Shown here: piece by piece, positions 26,396-36,412 of the stretch
How positions within the stretch are numbered: position 1 is the stretch's first letter
How the letters are laid out: each line of letters starts with the position of its first letter
Origin: Roseateles saccharophilus
GTDB lineage: Bacteria > Pseudomonadota > Gammaproteobacteria > Burkholderiales > Burkholderiaceae_C
Direction of reading: 5' to 3'
Assembly (NCBI RefSeq): GCF_004342485.1
Contig: NZ_SMBU01000026.1
Location: 1-64,000, forward strand
DNA: 64,000 nt
Made by a program: the position numbers and the translations under genes
The notes under the pieces: model-generated
What the model was told of the DNA's origin: nothing
Database searches by the model: none
Seen by the model: the letters and a program-made list of their open reading frames with translations, nothing else

Positions 26396-28066
26396 ATGCC
26401 GGCCGATCCGATCGAAGCTCAACGCGTGAACCTTCCCACCCCCGCCATCGTCGCCGAGCGCGGTGCCGTGCGCCTACCGCGCCTGGCGCTGATCCTGCTG
26501 TGCGCCGCCTATGTGCTGCCCGGGCTCTTCGGCCGCGACCCCTGGCGCAACGCCGACCTGACGGCCTTCGGCTTCATGGCCAGCATCGCCGAGGGCCGTG
26601 CCCCCTGGTGGCAACCCGCCATCGCCGGCATCCCGGCAGAAGGCGGCCCCCTGCCCTACTGGCTGGGCGCACTGGCGATCAAGGCCCTGCCCTTTCTGAA
26701 CGCGCCGGTGGCGGCGCGCCTGCCCTATGCCTTCGTGCTGGTGGGTGTGCTCGTGGCCGTCTGGTATGCGTGCTTTCACCTCGCCCGCACCGAGGCCGCT
26801 CAGCCTGTGGCCTTCGCCTTCGGTGGCGAGGCCCAAGTGGTCGATTACGCACGGGCGCTGGCCGACGGCGCGCTGCTCGCGCTGATGGCATCACTCGGCC
26901 TGCTGCAACTCGGTCACGAAACCACGCCCGAACTGCTGCAACTGCTGGCGGTGTCGGTCTACCTTTATGGGCTTGCGGCGGCACCCTTCCGGCGCCCCCA
27001 GTCGCGCATCGCGGTGCTGCTGGCCCTGCCGGCGCTGGCGGTCAGCGGCGCGCCGACCGTGGCCTGCCTGCTCGGCGCGCTGGGTGTGCTGCTCAACCAC
27101 CGCTCCAGCTACGAGGCGGCCAAGGCCCAGCGCGTGTGGCTGCTGGGCGCACTGACGCTGGCCGTGCTGGCAGCCTGGGCCTTCGACGGCTGGGCCTGGC
27201 GTGTCCGGGCCGAACTGGAGCCCGGTCCGCTGCTGAGCCTGCTGGCCTGGTTCTGCTGGCCTGCCGGCCCGATGGCGCTGTGGACGCTGTGGCGCTGGCG
27301 CCGCCAGCGGCTGCGCCGCCACATCACCGTGCCCGTCATCGCGCTGCTCGTGCCGCTGCTGGCCTGCATCACGATGGACGGCTCGGACCGCGCACTGCTG
27401 CTGGCCCTGCCGTCACTGGCCATCCTGGCCGCATTCGCGCTGCCGACCCTGACCCGCGGCTTCTCGGCAGCTGTGGACTGGTTCTCGGTCTTCTTCTTCA
27501 GTGCCGCGGCGCTGTTCTTCTGGCTGTACTACGTGTCCATGCAGACCGGCTGGCCGGCCCGTCCGCTGGCCAATATGCGCCGCCTGGCCGAGGGCTTCGA
27601 GCCTCGCTTCAGCCTGCTGGCGTTGGCGTTCGCCATCGTCGCCACGGTCGCCTGGCTGGCCCTGGTGCGCTGGCGCACCGCACGCCATCGGCACGCGCTC
27701 TGGAAAAGCCTGGCCTTGCCGGCCGGCGGCGTGGCCCTGGGCTGGCTGCTCGTCATGAGCCTGCTGCTGCCGCCGCTGGACTATGCACGCAGCAACGGCC
27801 CGCTCGTCGCCCGGCTCAAGCCCTACCTGCCGGCGACGGTGAACTGCCTGGCCGCGCCTGAGCAGACCCTGGCAACGCTGGCCGCACTGGAATGGCATGG
27901 CGGCTGGCGCGTGCAGGGGCGCGGCACGCTGGCCGGCACGGCCTGCAGCCACGCGGTCATCAACCCCGGGCAAGCCACGCCCCCAGGGTGGCAGGTCGTC
28001 GCCCATGTGAAGCGCCCGACCGACCGCGGCAGCAGCGCCGGCCTGGTGCTGCTGGCTCGTCAGTGA
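26396..28066 (+). CDS. ArnT/GT39-like glycosyltransferase membrane protein, about 556 aa
   Basis: An integral membrane protein with about 11-12 hydrophobic helices. The N-terminal pattern LPGLFGRDPWRNADLTAFGFM (an acidic residue after the first helix) and WWQPAIAGIPAEGGPLPYWLGA resemble the first periplasmic loop of GT-C enzymes such as ArnT and PMT, which transfer sugars from lipid-linked donors. A small C-terminal soluble domain with two Cys (VNCLAAPEQ, AGTACSHA) follows. ATG 26396 is chosen; an ATG 12 bases earlier in the same frame is possible. Donor and acceptor are unknown. It converges on phoR with a 7-base overlap. Confidence 0.65.
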   Translation: MPADPIEAQRVNLPTPAIVAERGAVRLPRLALILLCAAYVLPGLFGRDPWRNADLTAFGFMASIAEGRAPWWQPAIAGIPAEGGPLPYWLGALAIKALPFLNAPVAARLPYAFVLVGVLVAVWYACFHLARTEAAQPVAFAFGGEAQVVDYARALADGALLALMASLGLLQLGHETTPELLQLLAVSVYLYGLAAAPFRRPQSRIAVLLALPALAVSGAPTVACLLGALGVLLNHRSSYEAAKAQRVWLLGALTLAVLAAWAFDGWAWRVRAELEPGPLLSLLAWFCWPAGPMALWTLWRWRRQRLRRHITVPVIALLVPLLACITMDGSDRALLLALPSLAILAAFALPTLTRGFSAAVDWFSVFFFSAAALFFWLYYVSMQTGWPARPLANMRRLAEGFEPRFSLLALAFAIVATVAWLALVRWRTARHRHALWKSLALPAGGVALGWLLVMSLLLPPLDYARSNGPLVARLKPYLPATVNCLAAPEQTLATLAALEWHGGWRVQGRGTLAGTACSHAVINPGQATPPGWQVVAHVKRPTDRGSSAGLVLLARQ

Positions 28067-29427
28067 TCTGACAGCGCGGCGCCGCTGAAGGCGGCCTCGT
28101 CGCCCAGCACCGAATCGCTGGCCAAACGCACACGAGCGGCCGGGAAAACGAGCCGAAAGCGCGAGCCCTTGCCGACCTCGCTCTCGATCATCAATTCGCC
28201 GCCATGGCGCTGCATGACGTGCTTGACGATGGACAGCCCCAGGCCCGTGCCACCGGTCTCGCGCGAACGGCTGCCGTCCACGCGGTAGAAGCGCTCGGTC
28301 AGGCGCGGGATGTGTTCGCGCGCGATGCCACGGCCGGTGTCGATGACGGTCAGCTCGCCGCTGCCGTCCTCCAGCAGGCGCCAAGCCACCTCGATCTCAC
28401 CGCCGTCGGGCGTGTAGCGCACCGCATTGGTCACGAGGTTGGCGATGGCACTCAGCAGCTCGCTCTCGACACCGGCGAGCTCGACGCCGGTCTCCGGCTT
28501 GAGGCGCAGCGGATGGCGGCCGGCCGACAGGGCCTCGGCGTCGGCCGCGATGCGCAGCAGCAGGCCGTCCAGCGCAACCCAGCGGTCCGGCGCCGGGCGC
28601 GGGCTGCCTTCGAGCTGGGCCAGCGTCAGCAGGTCGGCGACGAGGGTCTGCATGCGTTGCGTCTGCTGGTTCATCAGCACCAGCACGCGGTCGCGCTCCA
28701 CGGCCGTCAGCGGCAGCGTGTGCAGGGTCTCGATGAAGCCGGACAGCACGGTCAGCGGCGTGCGGATCTCGTGCGAGACATTGGCGACGAAGTCGCGCCG
28801 CATCGCCTCGGAGCGCAGGCGCTCGGTGATGTCCAGCGTCAGCACCAGGCGCTGCCCCTCGCCATACTCGCGCACGATGATGGACAGCGTGCCCGGCCCG
28901 CGGCCATTGCCCAGCACGAGGGGCTCGGCAAAGCGGCCGGCCTGCAGGTAGGCGACGAAGGCCGGCGCGCGCACGAGGTTGGTGATGCGCTGCTGCAGGT
29001 CGCGCTTGGGGTCGAGCGCGAAGTGGTCGGCCGCGACGCGGTTGCACCAGAGGATGTGCTCCTGGGCGTCCAGCATCAGCACGCCGTTGGGCGAGGCCTC
29101 GATGGCCGACAGGAACTGCTCGAGTTCGACGCGGCCGCGGGCCACCGCGCGGTCGCGGTCGCGCATCGCCCGCTCGACGCGATAGCCCAGCTCGCCCCAG
29201 AGGCCGGTGTCGCGCGGCGCGTTGTCCTGCTGGTTGCCGCGCAGCCAGCTCAGCAGACGGTGGCCACGCACGGCATCGAGCAGCAACAGCAGGCCGACGC
29301 CGGTGACGACGCCGACACCCAGGCCCAGGCCTTCGAAGCCGGTCGTCCCGCGCACCGCCGCACCCAACAGGAAACCGAACAACGCGGCCGCGAGGGCCTG
29401 CAGCAGTCGAGGCAACAACCAGGTCAT
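28060..29427 (-). CDS. phoR: Phosphate-regulon sensor kinase PhoR, 455 aa
   Basis: Membrane histidine kinase that phosphorylates PhoB when phosphate is scarce. Two N-terminal hydrophobic helices (about 5-25 and 33-52), a PAS domain (about 105-200), the phospho-acceptor His219 in VSHEIRTPL, and the ATPase with NLVTNAVRYT, DTGRGI and GGTGLGLSIVKH. It follows phoB with 16 bases between, closing the pst-phoU-phoBR gene series. Confidence 0.94.
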   Translation of the reverse strand: MTWLLPRLLQALAAALFGFLLGAAVRGTTGFEGLGLGVGVVTGVGLLLLLDAVRGHRLLSWLRGNQQDNAPRDTGLWGELGYRVERAMRDRDRAVARGRVELEQFLSAIEASPNGVLMLDAQEHILWCNRVAADHFALDPKRDLQQRITNLVRAPAFVAYLQAGRFAEPLVLGNGRGPGTLSIIVREYGEGQRLVLTLDITERLRSEAMRRDFVANVSHEIRTPLTVLSGFIETLHTLPLTAVERDRVLVLMNQQTQRMQTLVADLLTLAQLEGSPRPAPDRWVALDGLLLRIAADAEALSAGRHPLRLKPETGVELAGVESELLSAIANLVTNAVRYTPDGGEIEVAWRLLEDGSGELTVIDTGRGIAREHIPRLTERFYRVDGSRSRETGGTGLGLSIVKHVMQRHGGELMIESEVGKGSRFRLVFPAARVRLASDSVLGDEAAFSGAALSDH

Positions 29428-29443
29428 GAACTGCGGACGGGAC

Positions 29444-30145
29444 TCAGGCGGAGAGTGCGCTGGCTTGCTGGGTCAGCCGGTAGCCGGCGCCACGGACGGT
29501 CTCGATCATGCGCGCGCACTGCACCCGCTCCAGCGCCTCGCGCAGGCGCTTGACGTGGACGTCGATGGTGCGCTCCTCGATGAAGACATGGTCGCCCCAG
29601 ACGCGATCCAGCAGCTGCGAGCGGCTGTGCACGCGCTCGGGATGGGTCATCAGGAAATGCAGCAGGCGGAACTCGGTGGGCCCGAGCTTGACCTCCACAC
29701 CCTCGCGGCTGACGCGGCGCGTGCCCGGGTCCAGCAGCAGCGGGCCGACCTCGACCGCGCTGTCCAGCGCCTCGGGCGCCTTGCGGCGCAGCACGGCGCG
29801 GATGCGCGCCAGCAGTTCGTTGGTCGAGAAGGGCTTGGTGACGTAGTCGTCAGCCCCCGCATCCAGGCCGGCAATCTTGTCGCCCTCCTCGGCGCGCGCC
29901 GTCAGCATGATGACGGGCAGCTCCTTGGTGCGCGCCGCACCGCGCCACTGGCGGGCCAGGGCCACGCCGCTCTGGCCGGGCAGCATCCAGTCCAGCACGA
30001 CCAGGTCGGGCAGCACGCGGTCCACTTCGTACTGGGCCGCGGTGGCGCTGCCGGCGAGGGTGACCTCGAAACCGGCGTGGCGCAGATTGATGGAGATCAG
30101 TTCGGCGATCGCCGATTCGTCTTCCACCACCAGGATTCGACTCAT
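29444..30145 (-). CDS. phoB: Phosphate-regulon response regulator PhoB, 233 aa
   Basis: OmpR-family regulator that binds Pho boxes. The receiver has Glu8/Asp9, phosphorylated Asp52 (VVLDWMLPG) and Lys104 (YVTKPF). The winged-helix domain (about 130-228) has LGPTEFRLLHFLM and TIDVHVKRLREAL. It starts at MSRILVVEDE. Unlike many relatives it is separated from phoU by about 110 bases holding a dispersed repeat, which could affect read-through from the pst operon. Confidence 0.95.
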   Translation of the reverse strand: MSRILVVEDESAIAELISINLRHAGFEVTLAGSATAAQYEVDRVLPDLVVLDWMLPGQSGVALARQWRGAARTKELPVIMLTARAEEGDKIAGLDAGADDYVTKPFSTNELLARIRAVLRRKAPEALDSAVEVGPLLLDPGTRRVSREGVEVKLGPTEFRLLHFLMTHPERVHSRSQLLDRVWGDHVFIEERTIDVHVKRLREALERVQCARMIETVRGAGYRLTQQASALSA

Positions 30146-30162
30146 AAAAGCTCTCTTTCGAA

Positions 30163-30257
30163 AGTAGTGCCGTACCGAATGACTGTCGTGGAGCCGGCTT
30201 TGCCGGGCCACTGACAGTGCCCCCTTGAGGGGGCCGGCGAAGCCGGTAGGGGGTGGG
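30163..30257. repeat. Dispersed intergenic repeat, copy A
   Basis: About 95 bases between phoU and phoB that match copy B at 40912-41003 at most positions. It contains three small hairpins: CCGGCTTTGCCGG, CCCCCTTGAGGGGG and GCCGGCGAAGCCGGT. It ends right at the phoU stop. It behaves like a REP/BIME-type element; a role as terminator or mRNA stabiliser is possible. Confidence 0.7.
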
Positions 30258-30965
30258 CTATCGCACCATTGTTTCGACGGCTTCCGGCGTGTTGTGCCGG
30301 ACGTCCTGGCCCTTGACCACATAGATGACGACCTCGGCCAGGTTCTTGGCGTGGTCGCCCACGCGCTCGATGGCCTTGGCGACGAAGACGAGGTCGATGG
30401 ACGAGGAGATCGTGCGCGGGTCTTCCATCATGTAGGTGATGAGCTTGCGCAGCAGGCCGTCGAATTCCTTGTCGATCTCGTCGTCGTGCTTGAGCACGTC
30501 GAGCGCGCGCTCGACGTCCAGCCGGGCGAAGGAGTCCAGCGCCTTGCGCAGCTGGCCGGTGGCGAGCTCGGCCTCGAAGGCCAGGTCCGACATCGGCACG
30601 CGCAGCCGGCTGGAGACACCGCCGGACACCAGGCGCTGCACTGTGCGCGCGATGCGCGCGGCCTCGTCGCCGACGCGCTCGAGGTTGGCGATGCTCTTGC
30701 TGATGGCGATCAGCAGGCGCAGGTCGCGGGCCGTGGGCTGGCGCCGCGCGATGATGGTGGAGAGATCGCGGTCGATCTCGACTTCCATCGCGTTGACGCG
30801 GCCCTCACGGGCCAGCACTTCGTCGGCCGACTCGGCGCTGAAGTCGCTGAGGGCCTGCACGGCCTGGGCCACCTGGGCCTCGACGAGGCCGCCCATTTCG
30901 AGCACGCGCGTGGAGATGCCGCTGAGCTCGGCATCGAACTGGGTGGAGAGATGCTTGTCAACCAT
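30258..30965 (-). CDS. phoU: Phosphate transport regulator PhoU, 235 aa
   Basis: Cytoplasmic protein that links the PstSCAB transporter to PhoR and keeps the Pho regulon off in high phosphate. Two repeated PhoU helical domains are visible, each with the metal-binding pattern: NLERVGDEAARIA and AIERVGDHAKNLAE. The start follows GGAGGCACC. It lies 16 bases after pstB. Confidence 0.95.
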   Translation of the reverse strand: MVDKHLSTQFDAELSGISTRVLEMGGLVEAQVAQAVQALSDFSAESADEVLAREGRVNAMEVEIDRDLSTIIARRQPTARDLRLLIAISKSIANLERVGDEAARIARTVQRLVSGGVSSRLRVPMSDLAFEAELATGQLRKALDSFARLDVERALDVLKHDDEIDKEFDGLLRKLITYMMEDPRTISSSIDLVFVAKAIERVGDHAKNLAEVVIYVVKGQDVRHNTPEAVETMVR

Positions 30966-30981
30966 GGTGCCTCCTTGCGGG

Positions 30982-31767
30982 TCAGCCGAAGCGGCCCGTG
31001 ATGTAGTCTTCCGTGTCCTTGCGCTTGGGCTTCATGAAGAGCTCGGCGGTCGGGCCGAATTCGATCAGGTCGCCCAGGTACATATAGGCCGTGTAGTCGG
31101 AGCAGCGCGCGGCCTGCTGCATGTTGTGGGTCACGATGGCCACGGTGTAGTCGCTCTTGAGCTCGTGGATCAGTTCCTCGATCTTGCCGGTCGAGATCGG
31201 GTCCAGCGCGGAGCAGGGTTCGTCGAGCAGCAGCACCTCGGGCTTGATGGCGATGCCGCGCGCGATGCACAGGCGCTGCTGCTGGCCGCCGGAGAGGCCG
31301 GCGCCGCTCTGGTTGAGCTTGTCCTTCACCTCGCTCCAGAGCGCGGCCTTCTTCAGCGCCCATTCCACGCGCTCGTCCATCTCGACGCGCGGCAGCGTCT
31401 CGAACAGGCGCACGCCGAAGGCGATGTTGTCGTAGATGGACATCGGGAAGGGCGTGGGCTTCTGAAAGACCATGCCGACCTTGGCACGGATCAGCGAGAC
31501 GTCGTCGCGGCTGGTCAGGATGTCCTCGCCGTCCAGCAGGATCTGGCCTTCGGCGCGCTGCTCGGGGTAGAGCTCGAACATGCGGTTCAGCGTGCGCAGC
31601 AGCGTCGACTTGCCGCAGCCCGACGGGCCGATGAAGGCGGTGACCTTCTTCTCGGGGATGTCGAGGTTGATGTTCTTCAGCGCGTGGAAGCTGCCGTAGT
31701 AGAAGTTCAGGTTACGCACCGAGAGTTTGGCGCGCTCACCCAGCGAGGTTTCGATCTTGGCGTCCAT
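30982..31767 (-). CDS. pstB: Phosphate ABC transporter ATPase PstB, 261 aa
   Basis: ATPase of the high-affinity phosphate importer. Walker [10 protein letters not shown], signature LSGGQQQR, Walker [14 protein letters not shown] and the switch His in VTHNMQQA are all present. Length is normal. It sits 11 bases after pstA in the pstSCAB-phoU order. Confidence 0.97.
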   Translation of the reverse strand: MDAKIETSLGERAKLSVRNLNFYYGSFHALKNINLDIPEKKVTAFIGPSGCGKSTLLRTLNRMFELYPEQRAEGQILLDGEDILTSRDDVSLIRAKVGMVFQKPTPFPMSIYDNIAFGVRLFETLPRVEMDERVEWALKKAALWSEVKDKLNQSGAGLSGGQQQRLCIARGIAIKPEVLLLDEPCSALDPISTGKIEELIHELKSDYTVAIVTHNMQQAARCSDYTAYMYLGDLIEFGPTAELFMKPKRKDTEDYITGRFG

Positions 31768-31778
31768 GGGCCGGGTCC

Positions 31779-32639
31779 TTAGTGTTTGTTCTTGAAGAGC
31801 ACGCGCGCGAGGATGTTCAACAGCAGCACGCCGACGGTGATCAGGAAGACCCCCGCCCAGGCCAGCTTCTGCCAGTTCTCGTACGGGCTCATCGCGAACT
31901 TGAAGATGGTGACCGGCAGGCTGGCCATCGGCGCGCCGACGTCGCTGGTCCAAAACTGGTTGGACAGCGCGGTGAACAGCAGCGGCGCGGTCTCGCCGGA
32001 CACGCGGGCCAGCGCCAGCATGATGCCGGTGATGACGCCGGCACGCGCGGCCTTCAGCGTGATGGAGAGGATGACCTTCCACTTCGGCGTGCCGAGCGCA
32101 TAGGCCGCCTCGCGCAGCGCATTGGGCACCAGGCTGAGCATGTTCTCGGTCGTGCGGATGACGACCGGAATGACCAGCAGGGCCAGGGCCAGCGAGCCGG
32201 CCAGCCCCGAGAAGCTGTGCATGCGGGCAACGACGACCGCGTAGACGAACAGGCCGACGACGATGGACGGCGCCGACAGCAGGATGTCGTTGATGAAGCG
32301 CACCGCGCTGCCGAGCCAGGTCTTCTGGCCGTACTCGGCCAGGTAGACGCCGGCCAGGATGCCGACCGGGGTGCCGACCAGCGTGGCCAGGCCGACCATG
32401 ACGAAACTGCCGAAGATGGCGTTGGCCAGGCCACCGCCTTCGCCCTGAGGCGGCGGCGTCATCTGCGTGAAGGTGGCCCAGTTCAGACCGCCCATGCCGA
32501 GGTAGATGGTCTCGAACAGGATCCAGATCAGCCAGAACACGCCGAAGGCCATCGCGCCGAGCGACAGCGTCAGCGCGACGGCGTTGATGCGCTTGCGCTT
32601 GGCATGCCTGGCCAGGCGGCCGGCGTCGAGCTTGCTCAT
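31779..32639 (-). CDS. pstA: Phosphate ABC transporter permease PstA, 286 aa
   Basis: Inner-membrane permease with six predicted helices. The coupling-helix motif is seen in [20 protein letters not shown]...[11 protein letters not shown], as in PstA proteins. Its ATG overlaps the pstC stop by four bases. Confidence 0.96.
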   Translation of the reverse strand: MSKLDAGRLARHAKRKRINAVALTLSLGAMAFGVFWLIWILFETIYLGMGGLNWATFTQMTPPPQGEGGGLANAIFGSFVMVGLATLVGTPVGILAGVYLAEYGQKTWLGSAVRFINDILLSAPSIVVGLFVYAVVVARMHSFSGLAGSLALALLVIPVVIRTTENMLSLVPNALREAAYALGTPKWKVILSITLKAARAGVITGIMLALARVSGETAPLLFTALSNQFWTSDVGAPMASLPVTIFKFAMSPYENWQKLAWAGVFLITVGVLLLNILARVLFKNKH

Positions 32640-33664
32640 GTGCGGACTCCTTCGCTCTTCTTCAGGCGCAGCAGCAGCAGCTTGGAAATGGAGAGCACGA
32701 CGAAGGTGATGACGAACAGCAGCAGGCCGAGGTACATCAGCGAGGCCTGGTGCAGGCCCTCGCCGGCCTCGGCGAATTCGTTGGCCAGCGTGGACGTGAT
32801 GCTGTTAGCCGCCTCGAAGACGGACAGCGAGTTCAGCTGGTTCATGTTGCCGATGACGAAGGTGACGGCCATGGTCTCGCCCAGCGCGCGGCCCAGGCCG
32901 AGCATGACGCCGCCGACGACGCCGGTCTTCGTGAACGGCAGCACCACCTTGGAGACGACTTCCCAGGTCGTCGCGCCCAGGCCGTAGGCGCTTTCCTTCA
33001 GCATCGGCGGCGTGACCTCGAAGACGTCGCGCATCACCGAGGCGATGAAGGGAATGATCATGATCGCCAGGATGATGCCGGCCGACAGGATGCCGATGCC
33101 CACGGGCGGGCCGGACACCAGCGAGCCCAGCACCGGCACGCCGCCCAGCAGGGCCTGCAGCGGCTGCTGCACGAAGGTGGCCAGGATGGGACCGAAGACC
33201 AGCAGGCCCCACATGCCGTAGACGATGGAAGGCACGGCGGCCAGCAGCTCGATGGCGATGCCCAGCGGGCGCTTGAGCCAGCTGGGCGAGAGCTCGGTCA
33301 GGAAGATGGCGATGCCGAAGCTGACCGGCACCGCGATGAGCAGCGCGATGAAGGACGAGGCCAGCGTGCCGTAGATCATCACCAGGCCGCCGAACTTCTC
33401 CTGCACCGGGTCCCAGTCCGCGCTGGTCAGGAAACCGAGGCCATAGGCCTCCAGGGCCGGTGTTGCGCCGACGATGAGGGAGCCGATGATGCCGGCCATC
33501 AGGGCCAGCGTCAGCCAGGCAGCCCCCTGGGACAGCGCCGCGAACAGTGTGTCGGCCCAGGGCGCGACGCGGCGGCGCGGGGGTTGGGGGCTCATCGGCG
33601 CGGTTTGCGGCTGAGGTTCGCTTCGATCAGCACCTGCGCTGTCGGCGGGAAGGATGGCTGCCAA
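32636..33664 (-). CDS. pstC: Phosphate ABC transporter permease PstC, 342 aa
   Basis: Second permease of the Pst importer. Six main helices follow a 40-residue Pro-rich N-terminus. The motifs [20 protein letters not shown] and [18 protein letters not shown] are typical. I place the start at TTG 33664 because GGAGG lies six bases upstream; an ATG at 33595 without a ribosome site would shorten the protein by 23 residues. It follows a hairpin after pstS that may lower its expression relative to the binding protein. Confidence 0.9.
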   Translation of the reverse strand: MAAILPADSAGADRSEPQPQTAPMSPQPPRRRVAPWADTLFAALSQGAAWLTLALMAGIIGSLIVGATPALEAYGLGFLTSADWDPVQEKFGGLVMIYGTLASSFIALLIAVPVSFGIAIFLTELSPSWLKRPLGIAIELLAAVPSIVYGMWGLLVFGPILATFVQQPLQALLGGVPVLGSLVSGPPVGIGILSAGIILAIMIIPFIASVMRDVFEVTPPMLKESAYGLGATTWEVVSKVVLPFTKTGVVGGVMLGLGRALGETMAVTFVIGNMNQLNSLSVFEAANSITSTLANEFAEAGEGLHQASLMYLGLLLFVITFVVLSISKLLLLRLKKSEGVRT

Positions 33665-33704
33665 GGAACCTCCGGGGTCTGGAATGAAAGGGCGCCGTTG
33701 ATGT

Positions 33705-33731
33705 GGCAAAGGCCCGGCGATGCCGGGCCTG
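33705..33731 (-). terminator. Attenuating hairpin between pstS and pstC
   Basis: AGGCCCGGC-ATC-GCCGGGCCT followed by TTTG, read leftward, lies just after the pstS stop. The short T tract suggests partial termination or 3'-end protection, giving more PstS than PstCAB, as is common for binding proteins. Confidence 0.6.
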
Positions 33732-33747
33732 GCTCAGCGCCTGGGGT

Positions 33748-34794
33748 TTACTTGTGGGAAACGACCTTGCCGGACGCGTCCTTGATCTCGCCCCACTGCT
33801 TGTGCACCAGTTCCTTCACGCTGGCAGGCAGGGGAACGTAGTCGAGGTCGTCGGCCATCTTGTCGCCATTGCCATAGGCCCAGTCGAAGAACTTCAGCAC
33901 GGCGGCGGCCTGTGCGGGCTTGTCCTGGGACTTGAACATCAGGATGTAGGTCGGGTTGGTGATGGGCCACGAGGCCTTGCCCGGCTGGTCGGTCGTGATC
34001 TGGTAGAAAGTCTTCTTCCAATCGGCGCCGGCGGCGGCGGCCTTGAAGGCCTCGTCATTGGGGTTGACCCACTGGCCTTCCTTGTTCTTCAGCTGGACGA
34101 AGGTCATCTTGTTCTGCTTCACATAGGCGTACTCGACGTAGCCGATGGAGTTGGGCAGGCGCTGCACGAAGGCGGCGACGCCTTCGTTGCCCTTGCCGGC
34201 CGTGCCGGCCAGCCACTTGACCGTCGTGCCCTCGCCGACCTTGTCCTTCCACTCGGGGCTGACCTTGGACAGGTAGTTCGTGAAGATGAAGGTCGTGCCG
34301 GAGCCGTCGGCGCGGGCCACCGGGGCAATGGCAGCGTCAGGCAGGGCCACACCGGGGTTCAGCGCGGTGATGGCCGCGTCGTTCCACTTCGTGACCTTGC
34401 CCAGGTAGATGTCGGCCAGCACGGTGCCGGTGAGCTTGATCTGGCCGGCGGCAATGCCCTTGATGTTGACGACGGGCACGACGCCGCCGATGACGGTCGG
34501 GAATTGCAACAGGCCGTCCTTGGCCAGGTCTTCGTCCTTCAGCGGCATATCGGACGCGCCGAAGTCCACGGTCTTGGCCTTGATCTGCTTGATGCCGGCG
34601 CCGGAGCCGACGGACTGGTAGTTGATGCGGGCACCGGTGGCCTTGTTGTAGGCGTCGGCCCACTTGGCATAGATGGGGGCCGGGAAGGTGGCGCCAGCGC
34701 CGGTCACGTCCTGGGCCAGGGCTGCCTGGGCGCCGAACAGACCCGCCAAAGTGGAAATAAGCGCGAACGACTTGCTGACCTGGACAAAGTTCAT
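33748..34794 (-). CDS. pstS: Periplasmic phosphate-binding protein PstS, 348 aa
   Basis: Binds phosphate in the periplasm and delivers it to PstCA. A Sec signal peptide ([20 protein letters not shown], cleavage after AQAALA) precedes the mature domain beginning [18 protein letters not shown]. Phosphate-contact regions [17 protein letters not shown] and [12 protein letters not shown] are present. It is the first gene of the pst series, with a candidate Pho box 57 bases upstream. Confidence 0.97.
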   Translation of the reverse strand: MNFVQVSKSFALISTLAGLFGAQAALAQDVTGAGATFPAPIYAKWADAYNKATGARINYQSVGSGAGIKQIKAKTVDFGASDMPLKDEDLAKDGLLQFPTVIGGVVPVVNIKGIAAGQIKLTGTVLADIYLGKVTKWNDAAITALNPGVALPDAAIAPVARADGSGTTFIFTNYLSKVSPEWKDKVGEGTTVKWLAGTAGKGNEGVAAFVQRLPNSIGYVEYAYVKQNKMTFVQLKNKEGQWVNPNDEAFKAAAAGADWKKTFYQITTDQPGKASWPITNPTYILMFKSQDKPAQAAAVLKFFDWAYGNGDKMADDLDYVPLPASVKELVHKQWGEIKDASGKVVSHK

Positions 34795-34829
34795 CTGAGA
34801 CACCTTCCGCTGAGCGGGTTTGACGATGA

Positions 34830-34868
34830 CCGGCATCCTAGGGATCGAATGTGACGATTCGGTGACCG
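34830..34868 (-). promoter_or_regulatory. Candidate Pho box and promoter of pstS
   Basis: Read leftward, CGGTCAC-CGAA-TCGTCAC (34868-34851) has two CTGTCAC-like heptamers 11 bases apart, the spacing of a Pho box. Ten bases further is TAGGAT, a possible -10 box. In PhoB-dependent promoters the box replaces the -35 element in exactly this place. A further CTGTCAT lies upstream near 34937. Confidence 0.6.
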
Positions 34869-35013
34869 TCATCTGGGCCAAATGGCCATTGGAGCGCGCC
34901 AAACGCCCTCTGTGAAGTCATTCGGGCCGGTTTATGACAGCGTCATTTGACATTCACGCGGCCGTCACACGCTGCCGGAGGAGGGGATGAAGCCGCCTTT
35001 TGCGGCTGACGGC

Positions 35014-35043
35014 CAAGAAAAGGCCGCCTCGTCGGCGGCCTCG
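35014..35043 (-). terminator. Terminator after glmM
   Basis: AGGCCGCC-GACGA-GGCGGCCT followed by TTTTC, read leftward, begins about 25 bases after the glmM stop. It separates glmM from the pst operon. Confidence 0.75.
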
Positions 35044-35067
35044 CTGCGGCTGTGCACCCCGAAAAGA

Positions 35068-36399
35068 TCAGGCCGCAACGGCCTCCGCCAGCCGCTGGGC
35101 ACAGCGCTGCGCCAGCGCGGCATCCGAGGCCTCGACCATCACGCGCAGCAGGGGCTCGGTGCCCGAGGCGCGGATCAGCACCCGGCCGCGGTCGCCGAGC
35201 TCGGCCGCGACGGCCGTCTGCTCCTCGGCGAGGCGGCTGCTGCTCTTCCAGTCCTGGCCGGCCGCCAGGCGGACGTTGATCAGCGTCTGCGGGAACAGGT
35301 CGACGCCCTGCAGCTGCTCCGCCAGACTGCGCCCGCTGCGGCAGACCGACTGCAGCACCAGCAGCGCACTGACGATGCCGTCGCCGGTCGTGTGCTTGTC
35401 CAGGGCCAGCAGATGGCCGGAGCCCTCGCCGCCCAGCTGCCAGCCGCGCGCGGCCAGCTCCTCCAGCACATAGCGGTCGCCGACCTTGGCGCGCACGAAC
35501 TCGACATCGCGCGAGCGCAGCGCCACCTCGACGGCCATATTGGTCATCAGCGTGCCGACCGCGCCCGGAACCCGCAGGCCCTGGTTGAGGCGGTCCGCCA
35601 CCATCACATAGAGCAGCTCGTCGCCGTTGTAGAGGCGGCCGTTGGCATCCACCAGCTGCAGCCGGTCCGCATCGCCGTCCAGCGCGACGCCGTAGTCCGC
35701 GCCATGCGCCTTCACGGCCTCGACCAGGGCGCCCGGCGCCGTCGCACCGACGCCCGCATTGATGTTGAAGCCGTCGGGCTTGCAGCCGATGGAGATGACC
35801 TCGGCGCCCAGCTCGTGGAAGACGTCCGGCGCGACGTGATAGGCCGCCCCATGGGCCGCATCGACGACGATCTTCATGCCCTTGAGCGTCAGGTCGGAGC
35901 CGAAGCTGTTCTTGCAGAACTCGATGTAGCGGCCGCGCGCGTCTTCCAGGCGCTTGGCGCGCCCCAGGCTGGCCGAGTCCACCCACTGCGGCGCCTCGTC
36001 CAGCGCGGCCTCGACGGCCAGTTCCCAGGCGTCGGGCAGCTTCTCGCCCTTGGCCGAGAAGAACTTGATGCCATTGTCCTGGAAGGGGTTGTGCGAGGCG
36101 CTGATGACGACGCCCAGGTCCTGGCGCAGTGCGCGGGTCAAGTAGGCCACGCCGGGCGTCGGCAGCGGGCCGGTCAGCAGCACATTGACGCCGGCCGAGG
36201 CGAAGCCGGCCTCCAGTGCCGACTCGATCATGTAGCCGGAAATGCGCGTGTCCTTGCCGATCAGCACCGTCGGGCGCTTGGCGGTCTTGCGCAGCACGCT
36301 GCCGACGGCGTGGCCCAGGCGCAGCATGAAGTCGGGCGTGATCGGGCTCTGGCCCACCGTGCCTCGAATGCCGTCGGTTCCAAAATACTTGCGGCTCAT
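35068..36399 (-). CDS. glmM: Phosphoglucosamine mutase, 443 aa
   Basis: Converts glucosamine-6-phosphate to glucosamine-1-phosphate for UDP-GlcNAc, and so for peptidoglycan and lipid [14 protein letters not shown] at the start, the active phosphoserine loop [12 protein letters not shown], the metal-binding DGDADR and the C-terminal [12 protein letters not shown] are all present. Start ATG 36399 gives the canonical N-terminus. It follows folP closely, as in many proteobacteria. Confidence 0.97.
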   Translation of the reverse strand: MSRKYFGTDGIRGTVGQSPITPDFMLRLGHAVGSVLRKTAKRPTVLIGKDTRISGYMIESALEAGFASAGVNVLLTGPLPTPGVAYLTRALRQDLGVVISASHNPFQDNGIKFFSAKGEKLPDAWELAVEAALDEAPQWVDSASLGRAKRLEDARGRYIEFCKNSFGSDLTLKGMKIVVDAAHGAAYHVAPDVFHELGAEVISIGCKPDGFNINAGVGATAPGALVEAVKAHGADYGVALDGDADRLQLVDANGRLYNGDELLYVMVADRLNQGLRVPGAVGTLMTNMAVEVALRSRDVEFVRAKVGDRYVLEELAARGWQLGGEGSGHLLALDKHTTGDGIVSALLVLQSVCRSGRSLAEQLQGVDLFPQTLINVRLAAGQDWKSSSRLAEEQTAVAAELGDRGRVLIRASGTEPLLRVMVEASDAALAQRCAQRLAEAVAA

Positions 36400-36412
36400 C
36401 GAGCTCTTCCTT

